Assembly (NCBI GenBank): GCA_027924585.1 | Contig: BSBM01000826.1 | Coordinates: 12,741,501 to 12,805,500 of the forward strand | Direction of reading: 5' to 3' | From: Larix kaempferi | Taxonomy: Eukaryota; Streptophyta; Pinopsida; Pinales; Pinaceae | Length of the DNA stretch: 64,000 nt | Part shown: piece after piece, positions 34,273 to 46,400 of the stretch | Numbering within the stretch: the first letter of the stretch is position 1 | Layout of the letters: the number at the start of each line of letters is the position of its first letter | The notes under the pieces: generated by a model | Told to the model about the DNA's origin: nothing | Databases searched by the model: none | What the model saw: the letters and a program-made list of their open reading frames with translations, nothing else | Translations under genes and position numbers: made by a program

Positions 34273-34277
34273 GTTTG
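34273..34277. repeat. Target site duplication (right) of Copia E
   Basis: GTTTG matches 29396-29400 exactly. Confidence 0.95.
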
Positions 34278-36129
34278 AAATTCAATTTTGGGGTCCTTAG
34301 AGAAAGCTTGCCCTGATCTCAAGTGGATAAATGATCATTCTCTCCTATGGTCAAAATTTAATTCCCCTAAGTGTTTATTCAGTCTCTCTAAGGGTGATAT
34401 TGTATTGATCCAAGAAACTATGAGTGAGAATTCGAAGGCTTGTGAGTATTTTTTGAGGATATTCCTGGGTTGGCAATGATGTGCCATGGATTTTTCTGGA
34501 ATGTCAGGGGGGATACTAAGTATTTGGAATCCTTCCTTAGTAGATCTCAAGGCATATAACTCTTCTGCAAGTATTCTATTAGAGGGGAAGATCCAGGGTT
34601 TTGTTCATTTTATCAAAATTGTCTATTGCTTTGCTCCTTATGTGGGAAGGGAATCCTTTTGGAATAAGGTGGATCATTGTGGGGTTCTTTAAGAGGACTT
34701 TCTGATTTTTGCTAGTGATTTAAATTTCACAGCATCTGCTAGTGAAGTATGGGGAGATGATCCTAGGTTGGATTCCTTATCAGATTATTTTTGTCAGTTT
34801 TTCGAGAGGTAAAAAATTATTGATGTTCCTCCTTGTCCTCTAGGACCTACTTGTAGGAATGGCAGGACAAGGAAAGTTGGTGTATCTAAAAGAATTGATA
34901 GATTATTCTTGTATGATTCCCCTTTTAAGGCAATGTGGAGGTTCATAACTTCGTCAATAAACTTGTGATATTTTATCATCTCCCTGCATGTCTCCAATTT
35001 GATTTGGATAACAAGATCAAAAAATTTCCCTTTAAATCTAATCACGTGTGGCTTGAGGATCCCATTTTTATCTGTTTGGCAAAGGATTATTGGTCTATGT
35101 TTTTAGACTATAGTGAGTTATCTGTTATGGATTACCTGGTATCCAAATTGAAAGGCTTAAAGAAACAAGTTATTCAGTGGGAAAAGAATAAGAAGTTGGA
35201 GATCAATCATGATTTATTGATGTGTGAAGAAAAAATTGAGGCTATTTTTGCTCAAAACCCTTTAGAAAATTTTATCAAAAGAGAATAAGAGCATTCTAGT
35301 TGAGTTGGAATCCAAAAAAACAAGTTTTTTAAGAGTCCAAGAGGAAACCTGGAGACTAAAAATTAGAGCCATTTGGATTAAGTAGGTTGATAACTATACC
35401 AAAATTTTTCTAACCAGAGAAGGATATTTAATACCATTTGGGACCTTAAGGGAGAGGAATGAAGAGTGATAAATAACTAGAAGGATTTGGAAAAATAAGT
35501 TTCACATTTCTCTAATATTTTCAAGATATAGAAAGAACAAACATTTCTGCCTAGTTGATGGTGGTTCAACATTACCCTAGGTTTTTCATTGAGGAGGAGG
35601 GTTTATAGGTGGGAAGTGTTGTTACTCTAGAAGAGATTGAATAAATTATTAAGAAATTTTCCATATCTAAGAGTCCTGGCCCTGAGGCTGGACTGCTGAA
35701 CTTTTCTTTTCATTTTTTGACTTGATGGGTAAGGACATTTTGAGCATGGTTAAAGAGTCTCAGGTTAATAGGGTGGTTTTTGGCTCTTTAAAATCGATTT
35801 TCATTACTCTTATCCATAAGAGTACTAATCTAGAATCCTTTTATGGGTATAGACCAATTTCTCTTTGCAATCTAGTGTATAAAATCATCTCAAAGTTGAT
35901 TTCAAACATAATGAAAACTAAGTTAGTTGAATTTATGACTAAGGAACAATTTGGTTTTTTGAATAAGAGGAAAATTCTTGATACCATTGGGGTCACACAA
36001 GAATGCTTACATTCTACTAAAATTAATCATTTAGAAGCCCTTATTCTCAAAATGGTTCTTATGAAATCTTACGATAGAGTCAACTGGGTCTATCTCAAAG
36101 TGGTCCTTCTTCAAATTGGGCTCCTATCA
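34278..36129 (+). pseudogene. LINE ORF2: AP-endonuclease and partial reverse transcriptase, broken
   Basis: Endonuclease motifs come first: LIQET near 34410-34420, SGGILSIWNPS near 34505, FAPYVGRESFWNK near 34635, a DLNFT segment near 34720 and KRIDRLFLYDSPF near 34890. A connector follows with PFKSNHVWLEDP at about 35030. RT then begins, with YRPISLCNLVYKIISKLI at about 35845-35900, EQFGFLNKRKILDTI at about 35945-35985 and LILKMVLMKSYDRVNW at about 36045-36090. Stops and frameshifts are spread through it. The catalytic FADD block and everything after are missing because the LTR of element G starts at 36130. The functional protein would nick target DNA and prime reverse transcription from it. 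Confidence 0.85.
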
Positions 36130-39100
36130 TGTCCCTAACCCCAAAACCAAAGCCAAGGTCACCAAGAAACCCAAGGGAAGGATTAATCAAGGTAAATGCA
36201 TAGCGGAATTAGGTTATCTAAGGATAGGCCATCATGCCAACAAGCCAATTAACTAAAACAATAAGCCTTTCTAAAGACAATCCAAACTTGTGATGCATGT
36301 CATTTTCCATATGCACATGCTATGTAAGGTAAATGCAAGCATGAATGCAAATATATATGAGAAAGCTATTAATATGTAACCTAAAATCAAATAATAAGAT
36401 ATTATACAACCATATAACCATTAACAAAATCATATTTGCAAGATAACTTTAACAGTATAAATAAAATATATAGATACAACCACAATCAACCATATTGATA
36501 GTGCTAGAAACTAGATCTATCGACTGCCACCTACAACCATGCTAACATAAAAAAACCTGATATGAGGGCTTCCATATATATCCATATAGATTACAATAAC
36601 ATCAAATCTCATGGATATCACCTACAACCATACAAAATGATAAGCAAACTGGATCCAAGAGCACATATACATCATAATGCAGTAAATAAACACATAATAA
36701 AATACTCATCACTGACTACCAACCATAGGCATACCAACATGAACGAATTTAGATATGAAAGATGTCATCTACTGTCACGTCCCCATCTTGACCCTATCAC
36801 ATTAAAATTGTAAATGATGTAATCTTGTTATATAATTGTGGTGAGGAGCTCAAGGCCAAGGCCCCACCATCAATTTATTGATACATATGGTTTACGTGCT
36901 AGCCCGACATAATGGAATTGTAAATATCATGTAAATATGCATTTAATAAAATACCCACAACTAGCTATGCAATGCAACAAGAGATGGGGACATGATTTTA
37001 CAAGGAATTGGGAGGGAAAACATTCAAACCCTTGGAGCCAATCAATTCAAGCCAAGTGTCAATGAGAGAACCCATCAAACCCTCAACTACCCATGTTGAC
37101 TTTTGTACCCAATCATTGATTTCTCCCAAGAGTTGGTTGAGGTAGTTAATGCCTTGGGGAATGAGAGGTATGGCTGTCCAATTTTGGGTATGGGCAAGCC
37201 ACCCTGCATGGGAAATCGTGTTTTTCTTCTTGGGCAAGAAAAGAGCCATGAATTGCTCCCCAAGCCATTATCCATCAAGCAGTTTCTCTCCCTCACGATT
37301 TTGGAGCTACCTGGGCATTTTCCATCCAAGTTTCCTGTGTTTTCCTTCATTCTTAGCTGAGAGAAGGGCATTTTGTGTTGTATACCAGTGGGGAAGAAGG
37401 GGAATGGAATTGGGGTTCCATAGAGACTGTTTTTGTTGTTAAATGCTGAGAGAGTTGGGGAGAAAACGTTTTCCTCCCTGTGAATGTTTTTCCCCATCCC
37501 ACAATTCGTTTTTGAATGGAAACGATTTGGGGAAAGCCCAAACCCATGGCCATCCTGCTGGTAAATCCATTGCTTTGGCTTTAGCTTGAGTGTAAACCTC
37601 TAGGGTTCAAATGTAGCCTGATAAACCCAGTTGTGGAATGGCTTGGCTTAGATGAAATGATTAATTGGCTGTGAAAGTGTGAATGTCCCCTTTTCCTTGT
37701 AGGAATCATGCCCAGCTTGGGGGTGGCAGTTGTGTTGATAGTTTGATGAACACAACTAGCCTATGGTTGGGTGGAACGTTGCAGCGACATAGCTAGTTGC
37801 TTGGGACAATTGCAAAATGTAGATAAGTGTTTTTCTATCTATGTATTTACTTCTGCACTGTATTAATTTGATGACTGTTGATATGCTGTATGCATGAGTA
37901 ATGTGTGTGGATAGTTTAATTCCGCTGTGCCTAATTGATTTGTTTTACATCTGCACACAAATGATTTATTCATATGATTCTAATGAATGGGCTGAGATTA
38001 TGTGAAAGCCCCAGAGATTGGCATCATCTTCCCTCCCTTTGCCTTGGATGGATGGGTGGGTACGTGACATCTACAGACATATAAAATCATATCTCATATT
38101 TGTCACCTAAATCCATATAGATCATAAGCCCATATAATTTGAGAATGCGGTAAATAATTATATAATAAAATACTTATATGATTAAAGGGAAACTAGCTTC
38201 AACCTAACAAATTTACACCCAGACATAGACATAGTCAACTTAATTCATACTTGAATAAGTCACCCCCGAGTTGATGCCAATTGTTATAGGTCAAATCTGC
38301 ACTTGTCCGTCCGTGATCTCATTGCCCTGTCGATCACACAAAAGGACACTATGGATGGAAGAGCTGGATTGGCCTTGGATGTGTTGTTGCTGAGATCACA
38401 CTCTTCAGCTGAAAAAACATATTTTTTCTACAGTATTTACTATGTGTGCGCTACTCTTGCCAAAGTGATCTAGCATTCGAAACGTTGGTCTACTTGAGGA
38501 CAACCCGCGCAAAACTTCCAAAATGTTGCAAACGTTGGTTGTTAACTACAAGAGTTTCATACTGAGCGCTAGTCTACTTCAGGACAAACCGTGCACATCT
38601 TAAGATGAAATGGAAAAATATATTAATATTACGAATTGAGATTAGTTGAGGTTGGTTCTGTAACTCCCTCAACCTCCCAATTCAACCACCTCTCGAATCC
38701 AATTGCTAACCTTGTGCCATAAATACAAAGGGAAGCCATGGGAGAGGGGGAGAATAAAGAAGAAGTTGTTGTTACGCTGGAGGAATTTTTAAGTCATTGT
38801 GAGGAGAAGGAGCCCAGGACTCAGTTGTAGAAGTGTCTGGACAGATCAGGTATATCTGTACTTATCTACATTTCTTTAACAATAAAAGGTGGAAATACCC
38901 TTCCCGTCCCAATGAAATGTTTATTTTGTTGAATGTCTGATTGTAGTTGATGTTAAATTGCTTTCAATTTCATCATATATATTACAGTAAAGATACGCTG
39001 AGAAAGGTAAACTTGTTTTGAAGGTTCGTCATTGTGGAAGACTGGGCAAAAGCTAGGACCAACCATCGTTAAAAAGGTACAACTTTCGTAACCCTAATCC

Positions 39101-39203
39101 CTTTCCATTTGTAATAATCAATGCAAAACATGAATGTATTTACGTTTCGCCCCATGTAAGTTGATAGTGTCATTTCCCCCAGTATAGGGTATTATCCTGT
39201 ACA
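36130..39203 (+). repeat. 5' LTR of element G, interrupted by a solo LTR
   Basis: The left edge TGTCCCTAACCCC directly interrupts LINE RT sequence. The right edge lies just before the PBS and is uncertain by a few bases (TGTACA at about 39198-39203). Without the 1302-bp insertion (36773-38069 plus duplication) the LTR is about 1.77 kb. It contains two diverged copies of a block ending AATGCAGTAAATAAACACATAATAAAATAC and AATGCGGTAAATAATTATATAATAAAATAC, one on each side of the solo LTR. A plus-strand CATAAATA at 38718-38725 may be its TATA box. Confidence 0.65.
36773..38069. repeat. Solo LTR of another (Gypsy-like) family
   Basis: It begins TGTCACGTCCCC and ends GGGTACGTGACA, an 8-bp inverted terminal match TGTCACGT/ACGTGACA. 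It is flanked by a perfect 5-bp duplication TCTAC (36768-36772 and 38070-38074). There is no PBS, PPT or coding sequence, so it is a solo LTR left by recombination between the two LTRs of a former full element. Orientation cannot be decided from the termini. Confidence 0.93.
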
Positions 39204-39210
39204 ATAGAAC

Positions 39211-39228
39211 TAGTGACTCCGCTGGGGA
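39211..39228 (+). other. Primer-binding site of element G
   Basis: TAGTGACTCCGCTGGGGA resembles the TGG(C/T)GACTCC(A/G)CTGGGGA type PBS I associate with plant Tat/Ogre elements. The second base differs (A for G). It fixes the plus orientation of the element. Confidence 0.6.
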
Positions 39229-41266
39229 GCACTTGTTCCAGTTTCTGCTCTGGGGACCTTGCTAGGTTTTCCTTTCAGTCTTTGCAGTTTGTTGATTTTT
39301 TGAGATGTTTATAAGTTTCTTTTCTGGTTCTTTAGAGTTGAGTCATTTCAGTTTGATTGAGCGAGCCCCTTTTTTCATTTGTCTTCAGTCCCTATGCGCT
39401 AGTCTTCTATGAAAAGTGCACTTTCTACCTTGTGCGTTAGTCCCTTTCAGGCATACTCGTGCACTTCTTGTTGTAGGCGCTGGTTCCTATACCAGACATA
39501 AGCATTTTTTCCTGTAAGTCTAAGCCTTATACTAGGGCTTGGTTTCTAGGCTTTTTGGGTCTACTGTTGGCATTTGCCTTGCTTCCCTGACTGATTACTG
39601 AGACATATTTGTTTGTTTATGAGTTTTGTCTACCTCTTGAAAGTCATTTGATTTGCTTTACTTGCTTTAGCACTGGTTTTTAGGTGTCTTTCCTGTTTTT
39701 CATGTTTTTCGAACATGTGTGCGGCTCTCTATTGTCCACAATACCGCCCTTCTTTCCCTAGATGTCTGTTGCACTTCTGCAGACTTGCGCACTAAACGCC
39801 TGTTGTCTACTGCAAACCTGTGCACTTTTACTGAGATTTAACTTGTTTTTAGGGTTTGATCCCAACTTGAGTTTTTAGGGTAGTTTTTGAAAAGTTTGTT
39901 TGTTTGGATGCCTCCTGAGTTTCTTTTCAGGTCAGTCCGAGTTAGTTGAAGCTTTCTTGTTTACTTTTCCATTGGGTTTGTGTGATCGTAAAGTCACTTT
40001 GGCTTTCTTTCCTACCTGACTTGTTTGGCATATGTTTTCTTAGGTAGGAGCAACTCTTCAGTCTGTTTTTCCGTCGTATGCATTATTTACCTTATTTTCT
40101 TTTACATCTTGTTCCAAACCGAGAGTTCGTTCATTGAAACAACTCTGTAGGTCGAGTTTTTCTCAAGTCTGTTGACTTGATTGTTTTAAGCCATTTAGTT
40201 GCTTATCTTTACCCATACTTTCGTTAGATCTTACTAGTTCCTTTTTTTGATTCATTTTCTTTTGTAAGTAGGAGAAAAGATCAAAGTGAAATTGGTAGCT
40301 TAACTGTAAGGTTTATCATTTTGTTTCGAAGTAGCATAGTCTTGCTTTGAAATTTTAAAAGAAAATTGAAATTTTTTTGCTTAGGATTACCCATTTTTCT
40401 TTTTTGAAAGAACACAAACGAAAAGTGGTTTTTGTGAAATTTTATGCATTATTTTGAAGCACTTTACTTTATGTCATAAAACCATACCACACACATAACT
40501 ACCCTGAGTAAGAACAACCTCTAAAAAGGACTAATAAAAACAAATTAGTAACTTTTTCTTTTTTAGGGTTTGTCACTACACTAACTAGCTTAGGATAGGA
40601 TTTCGGCATAAATCACCTTAAATTGCCCGAAATCGATACATTACTCAACAATCGTAGTGAGACTATATTTAGGTAAATCCACTAATATCAAAGTATCTTG
40701 GGAAACTCCACTGAAACTGGAGCTAAGCATGAGGTCGTGTGAGACTAGAACTGGTGAGGATACCCCCTCACTTTCCTTTTGAGCATAAACCAAAGCTGGT
40801 TTGCATACGTGGATCCTCTAGTACTTTTTAAGTGCTTTTGGATTTCGGGCTTTGTTACCCTGCCCATGCGTCTCAGCTAGAATGACGACTACCCCCCCAA
40901 TTATTTTCGTATATTTGGTAGCCTTAGTATCTCGACCATTTAGGATTCTTCACAGGTAGAGTGGAAGGATATTTCCACTTCACCTCGGACAGACGCGGAA
41001 GGTAACCCTTTGGCAGTAATCCCGGGAGGGTGGTTTGGTGATTCAAATGCTTGCAGCCAGAGGACCTCCATTGGATGCCGTGGAACTAACCATCTATACT
41101 CTATTAGCTTGTTCTGGGTCCTCATCATCCCAGATTGGTTTTTGAGAGTATCAGCTTTATATTGCTTGGTCTTGATCACCTTAGGAAATTTTTAGTGGTA
41201 TGCTGTTTGCTCCCTAGTCGAGTAATGGACACTAGGTTTTATACTTAGTTTTATTTTTATATAGCT
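39229..41266 (+). other. Long leader of element G
   Basis: Two kilobases between PBS and gag without a substantial ORF, as in Tat/Ogre elements, which have long leaders. It contains repeats of a GCGCTAGTC-type motif at 39396 and 39434 and a T-rich part at 39500-40440. Confidence 0.6.
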
Positions 41267-43414
41267 ATGGAGGAACAATATCTACGTAGGTCACGAAGGT
41301 TGCAAAACCTTCCACCACAAATTGTGGAGCCACCACCACCACCACCTCGACGCCGGATGACCAACTATCGCGGTTCTTACAAACTAATGGGAAAAACTAA
41401 GGTACCTGGACAATCACAGATCTTAAGTCAGGATCAGCAAGTCTTTGATACGGTTGAGGTTGAAGACTTAACTTCTCAAGAGTTTAACACTCCTTTCAAC
41501 CCTCCCCTAACCGGACCTAACGATCCGTTACTAGTAACTATAGATTCTTTAGGGAAACCCGAGTACAGTGCTTACTGGTTTACTCTTGGTCATTTTATGG
41601 CTAATCTCGGAGATGAGAAGGGAGTTTCTCAAACTCCCACTGCAGCAATGGTTTCGAGAATTATTTCTCCTAACTTTACAAACACTGTGACACCTAGATC
41701 TTCATAGATTGCTTTTGGGTCAAGCCCGTCCTTTAGTTTCAATGCTGGTACTGTAGGCATGCTGAGCTCACAAGCTTCGACATCAGCCTCAGTTTCTACA
41801 CCTAACTTTGGACCATCCAACATCCCTTTGATGAGGATACCTGCAGTGACTTTCAATCAACCTCCGTTCACACAATCACCCTAGGGTATATCACAGACTA
41901 CTCCTTCCACACCTTTGGTAGGATCAATCCCTTCTGCATCTATACCTATTTTGGGAACGATGACAGCACCGTCCGTTACAACTACACCTGGCTTTAACCC
42001 TTATGCAGGTTACAATGTAAATCCATCAAATATACTTGCACGGAGTATCCCTTTCTCTTTGTTTGCTGAAGGAGGGGGTAGTTTTATTAATACACAATTC
42101 AGTGGGGTTAACACCCAGATCCAATGGACTACTTCCCCAGGAACGAATCCACTTTCTTTTGGATGGAGTAATTTTAACAACGTGTTTACTTCACAACCGA
42201 TGGTTGGGGGCAACCCCAACCAGCAGTACACTAACTAGGTTTTGGGAGGTTCCCCATACCGAATACCTGCTTATCAAATTCCATCGGCTCGACCCCGTTT
42301 ACCTTTTCTAGCAACTTTGAACTTTCCAGATCTTTCAAAACATACCAATGACCCGGTACGCCATAATGCTACATGGCCACCAGTTCCCACTAAGTTTCCT
42401 TCAATTATTCCAAAGTTTGAAGGTAAGACTGGTGAAGATACTGGTGATCATGTTACAACTTTTCATCTCTGGTGTTCCTCCAATTCGTTGAACGATGATT
42501 CCATTAGATTGAGGTTCTTTTAGAGAACCTTGATGAGTGCCACAACCAAATGGTACATTGAACTTCCTGCAACTTCCTATGACACCTTTTGGGATTTAGC
42601 TAGTATTTTTCTGAACCATTTTCAACTTCCTGTCTGGTACGATGCCAGTACAGACCTTCTGTCAACCTTTAGATAGAACAAAGCCACTCACCTATCTGAC
42701 CATATTCAGGAGTGGCGAAGGAGAAAATAGCTCATTGAAGCTGACATCCCTCCAACGTTTCTTTTAGAGAGGTAACTTAAATCACTCCTTCCTTATATTT
42801 CTAAGGAAGTGGCAACGTCTGAGGTGTCCTCTGAAGAGGAAGCTATCCTAAGAACCCATCAACTTGACTTGGTATATGCTCAGTCTGGGATCTTGTATGA
42901 GATAATACCTGACACATCGAGGTCTAACATTGACTTAGGTAAACCCAAGCCTAGACCACATGTTGATGGCACTGTGGGTTTAGTAGACTCTGCAGCGTTT
43001 GATGCTTTAACCAAGCAGGTGCATGTCTTATCAGTCAAACAGTCTGCTGTAGAAGCAACTTCGGTTGCAGTGTCCCCTTCACAAAAGGAATCTGTACAAC
43101 AAGTGTAGACGAATCAAAAGGGATCTCGATAGTCCAACAACAAAAAGAAGGGAAAGAAAGGGGAGGGGAACCACCAAAATCCCAAAAAAACTGAAAATGA
43201 CGAGGAGGGAAAAAAGGAAAAAACGAAAGTGAAGTTCCCTTGCAAGCTATGCAAAGAGGACCACCTTACCCATCAATTCCCTTTGATGGAAGAAGCCCAG
43301 AAGCTACTCCGTGATAAGAAACCACCTGTCTTAAAGGACCCATTTCCACACAGACAAGGTTCAGCTTTTGGCAACTACAGTGATGGGGGCACTTCTCGTG
43401 CCTCAGCTGATTAA
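41267..43414 (+). pseudogene. Tat element G gag, in frame but with nine internal stops
   Basis: The frame from ATG 41267 runs through a basic N-terminus with a Pro-rich patch and a long Ser/Thr/Pro/Asn linker. It then enters the retrotransposon Gag domain (about 42400-42800: WPPVPTKFPSIIPKFEGKTG, ATTKWYIELPATSYDTFWD, HIQEWRRRK). After a Lys-rich region comes a knuckle-like CKLCKEDHLTHQF at about 43241-43280. Stops lie at 41705, 41882, 42236, 42521, 42674, 42728, 43106, 43130 (TAG) and 42773 (TAA); a TAA at 43412 separates it from pol. No frameshift is needed anywhere. Functional relatives form the virus-like particle. Confidence 0.85.
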
Positions 43415-46400
43415 TCCTTTATCAACATGGTTAATTCGGACTCGTTTTTACAAACTCGAGCTAGAAATTATACTCCGGATTCACAGAAGGATAAGGATGT
43501 TCCTGACTCATCTACCCCTCTCCACATTGAGAGACAGGTGGATCCACTACCGAAGATTCCGAAAGGTGTCTTCAAACGGGCTTTGCATAACCCTAATGCG
43601 CGGGCTTCTCCCAACTACAATGTTGTGGAAGACTTAGCCCAAACTCCCTATGCCATGTCCACTTTAGAAGTTCTGCAAAGTTGTCCATTACAATGTAGTG
43701 CACTTCTTATAGCGATTGGGAGCGTAGACTCATCTAATATGCTTGCTTGCTTTGATATGAGTAATATCAAATTCCGGTTTCCGTACCACATTGCTCTCCA
43801 AATAGAGGTAATCCATGGTCCTAAGACCATTGGACGAGTTGTTGTAGATGAGGGTGTGTCTACGTGCGTAATGTCCATTTCTTGTTGGAAGGATTTGGGT
43901 GAACCTAAGTTAGCCCCCTCGAGCACTGTGCTGACCACTTTTGATGGAAGATCTTTCCGTCCACATGGAGTCTTACCATCATTCGACGTTGAACTTGCGG
44001 GTAAGCTAGTATATGTAGAAGTTGAAGTTCTGGATGCTCCACTCGACTATAATTTGTTGTTAGGTAGGAGCTGGACGTACGCAATGCAAGCAGTTCCATC
44101 GTCCATTTTCCGGGTTATAATGTTCCCTCATGAAGGCAAGATTGTCATGATCGATCAACTTTCGTTTTCTCGGAATAACAACCAGGCTTCATCGGATTCA
44201 ACAATTTTGATGGTTGATCAGTCTTACCCAGTGAGTGAGAGTTTAGGAGTAGGGATCTATGGGTCATTAATGTGCACTTTTTTCCTACCTTCTCCTATTC
44301 ATTTTATTAGTTCTGAAGAGTGTTTGTCATTTGAGATTTTCATAGTTAGTCCAAAGACAGATCAATGGAATCTCCCTGCCGAATCAAAACCGATTGTGCC
44401 CCTATCTATTGCAGAAGTGGTTTACTTAGATTCACAACATGCTGCAACATAACATATCGTGACTCCATTGGTCTCTGTTGAGTTAGATATGGACTATGCA
44501 CTTGCATGGTCGGTGGACTCCATCCACTCTTTTGACTGTCTAGACACTGTTTTTCCTTCTGATGAGGCTATTTTGGAAGCAATGATTGGCCTGGATCATC
44601 CTCGGGAACACATGTAGCACAGGTCTTATTTTATTCATGATTTGGACAGGATAGAGAGAGGTGAGTTTTCTATGAGACCCGGTGGGAATGTTGATTTGTC
44701 CGCTATCCCTTCTACTTCAAAAGTTGTTTATGCCGAATGGAATATGCTAAATATATCGAGAACAATTTCGATCAACATTTCCATCAAAACTGGGATCATG
44801 GAAAATCTTTTCATTGGAGCAAATTGTTCACCTAAGGAGATCATTTTGTATACCAATCTCTTTAAAGAATTCCGCAATGTCTTTTCCTGGTCTTATGAGG
44901 AAATGCCAGGCATCAACCTTGCCATTGTTGAGAATGTCATCACAATGTACCCCAACACTAAACCTATGAGACAAAAGCTCTGTCCAGTTAACCCTCAAAA
45001 AGCGGCTTCCATTAAGGCGAAAGTCGAGAAATTGCTCAAAGCCGGATTCATCTATCCGATCACTATGAAGGAATGGGTTTCAAATCCTGTTCCAGTTGAC
45101 AGAAAGCAAGGAACCATTAGAGTCTGTACTGACTTCCAGGACCTAAATAAAGCTTGTCCTAAATATAACTACACCACGTCGTTTATTGATCAGATCATAG
45201 ATGTGTGTGCGGGCCATGAAATGTTCTCTTTCATGGATGGTTTTTCGGGATACAATTAGATACAAATCAAACCCGAAGACCAACACAAGACAACTTTCAT
45301 TTGTCCTTGGGGAACCTTTGCCTGTCGGAAGATGTCGTTTGGCTTGAAGAATGCTAGAGCTACCTTACAACGGGAAATGAAATTTGCTTTTCACGACATC
45401 AAGCACATAGTTGAACCCTTCCTGGGTAATATCTCGACGCGATATCGCAAGAGATGGAACCATCCAGATCATTTGAGACTTTTGTTTGAGCGATGCAGAT
45501 ACTACAAGATTCAATTGAATCCCAACAAATGTGTTTTCTACGTCGAGTCTCGATGATTATTGGGTTTCATAGTATCCAGTCATGGCATAATGGTTGATCC
45601 ATTAAAAGTCGAGGCGATTGTAAATCTCCCTCCTCCTCACACCCTGAGACAACTTCAAAGTCTGCAAGGCATGTCTAAATTCTTACGACGCTTCATCATC
45701 AACTATGCCCAAATTACCAAAGTTTTCATGAGATTTCTTAAACAAGAAACCTAATTTTTGTGGGATGAGGCTGCTCAATCATCATTTGAGGCCTTGAAAA
45801 AGGCGTTGTTATCAGCCCCCTTGTTAATCCCACCAGAATATACGAAGTATTTCCTCCGATATTTGGCTGCATCAGTATACACAATTGGCATAGTACTTGT
45901 TCAGGAGGAGGACACACTCCAAGAGCATATCATTTATTATCTGCCGCGCTCATTGATAGCTCCTGAGATTAAGTATTCCTACATGGAGAAGTTGGCATTA
46001 GCTATTGTCCATGCAGTACAGAGGCTACATCACTACATCTTATTGTGAACTACCACTATGATTGTGGAAGTCAATCCTTTTCAATATGTTCTCACTCGAC
46101 GTATCATTGGTGGGAAATTTAACAAATGGATTGTAATCCTGCAGGAATTCGACTTGGTTTTTCAGTCCGCTAAGTCGATGAAGTCACTGGTGTTCACCGA
46201 ACTGATTTCAGAATTTCCGAGTGACATAGTACATGTGGAGGAAGAGTCGTCATTCCTGGATGAACATATCTTTCTCATTACATCCTCTGACCCATGGTAC
46301 AGGGATATTTTGGTATATCTTCAGACTTTGAGGTGTCCCACCACTTTCTCTAGGGACGAACGACGCAAATTTAAGAGTCATGTGAAAAACTATCTCATTA

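Larger units (their letters stand above)
17790..36129 (+). mobile_element. L1-type LINE retrotransposon, split by two Copia insertions, 3' end missing
   Basis: ORF1 pieces (17790-19292 and 28697-29400) and ORF2 pieces (34278-36129) lie in the right order on the plus strand once Copia D (19293-28696) and Copia E (29401-34272) are removed. ORF1 has the nucleic-acid-binding domain and a CCHC knuckle; ORF2 has AP-endonuclease and RT segments. All parts carry stops and frameshifts. The 5' limit is approximate. The 3' part is cut off by the LTR of element G at 36130. Confidence 0.8.

Noticed and set aside
36998-37553. Several 60-136-codon frames in both strands of the solo LTR
   Set aside because: All lie inside a well-bounded LTR and resemble no protein family.
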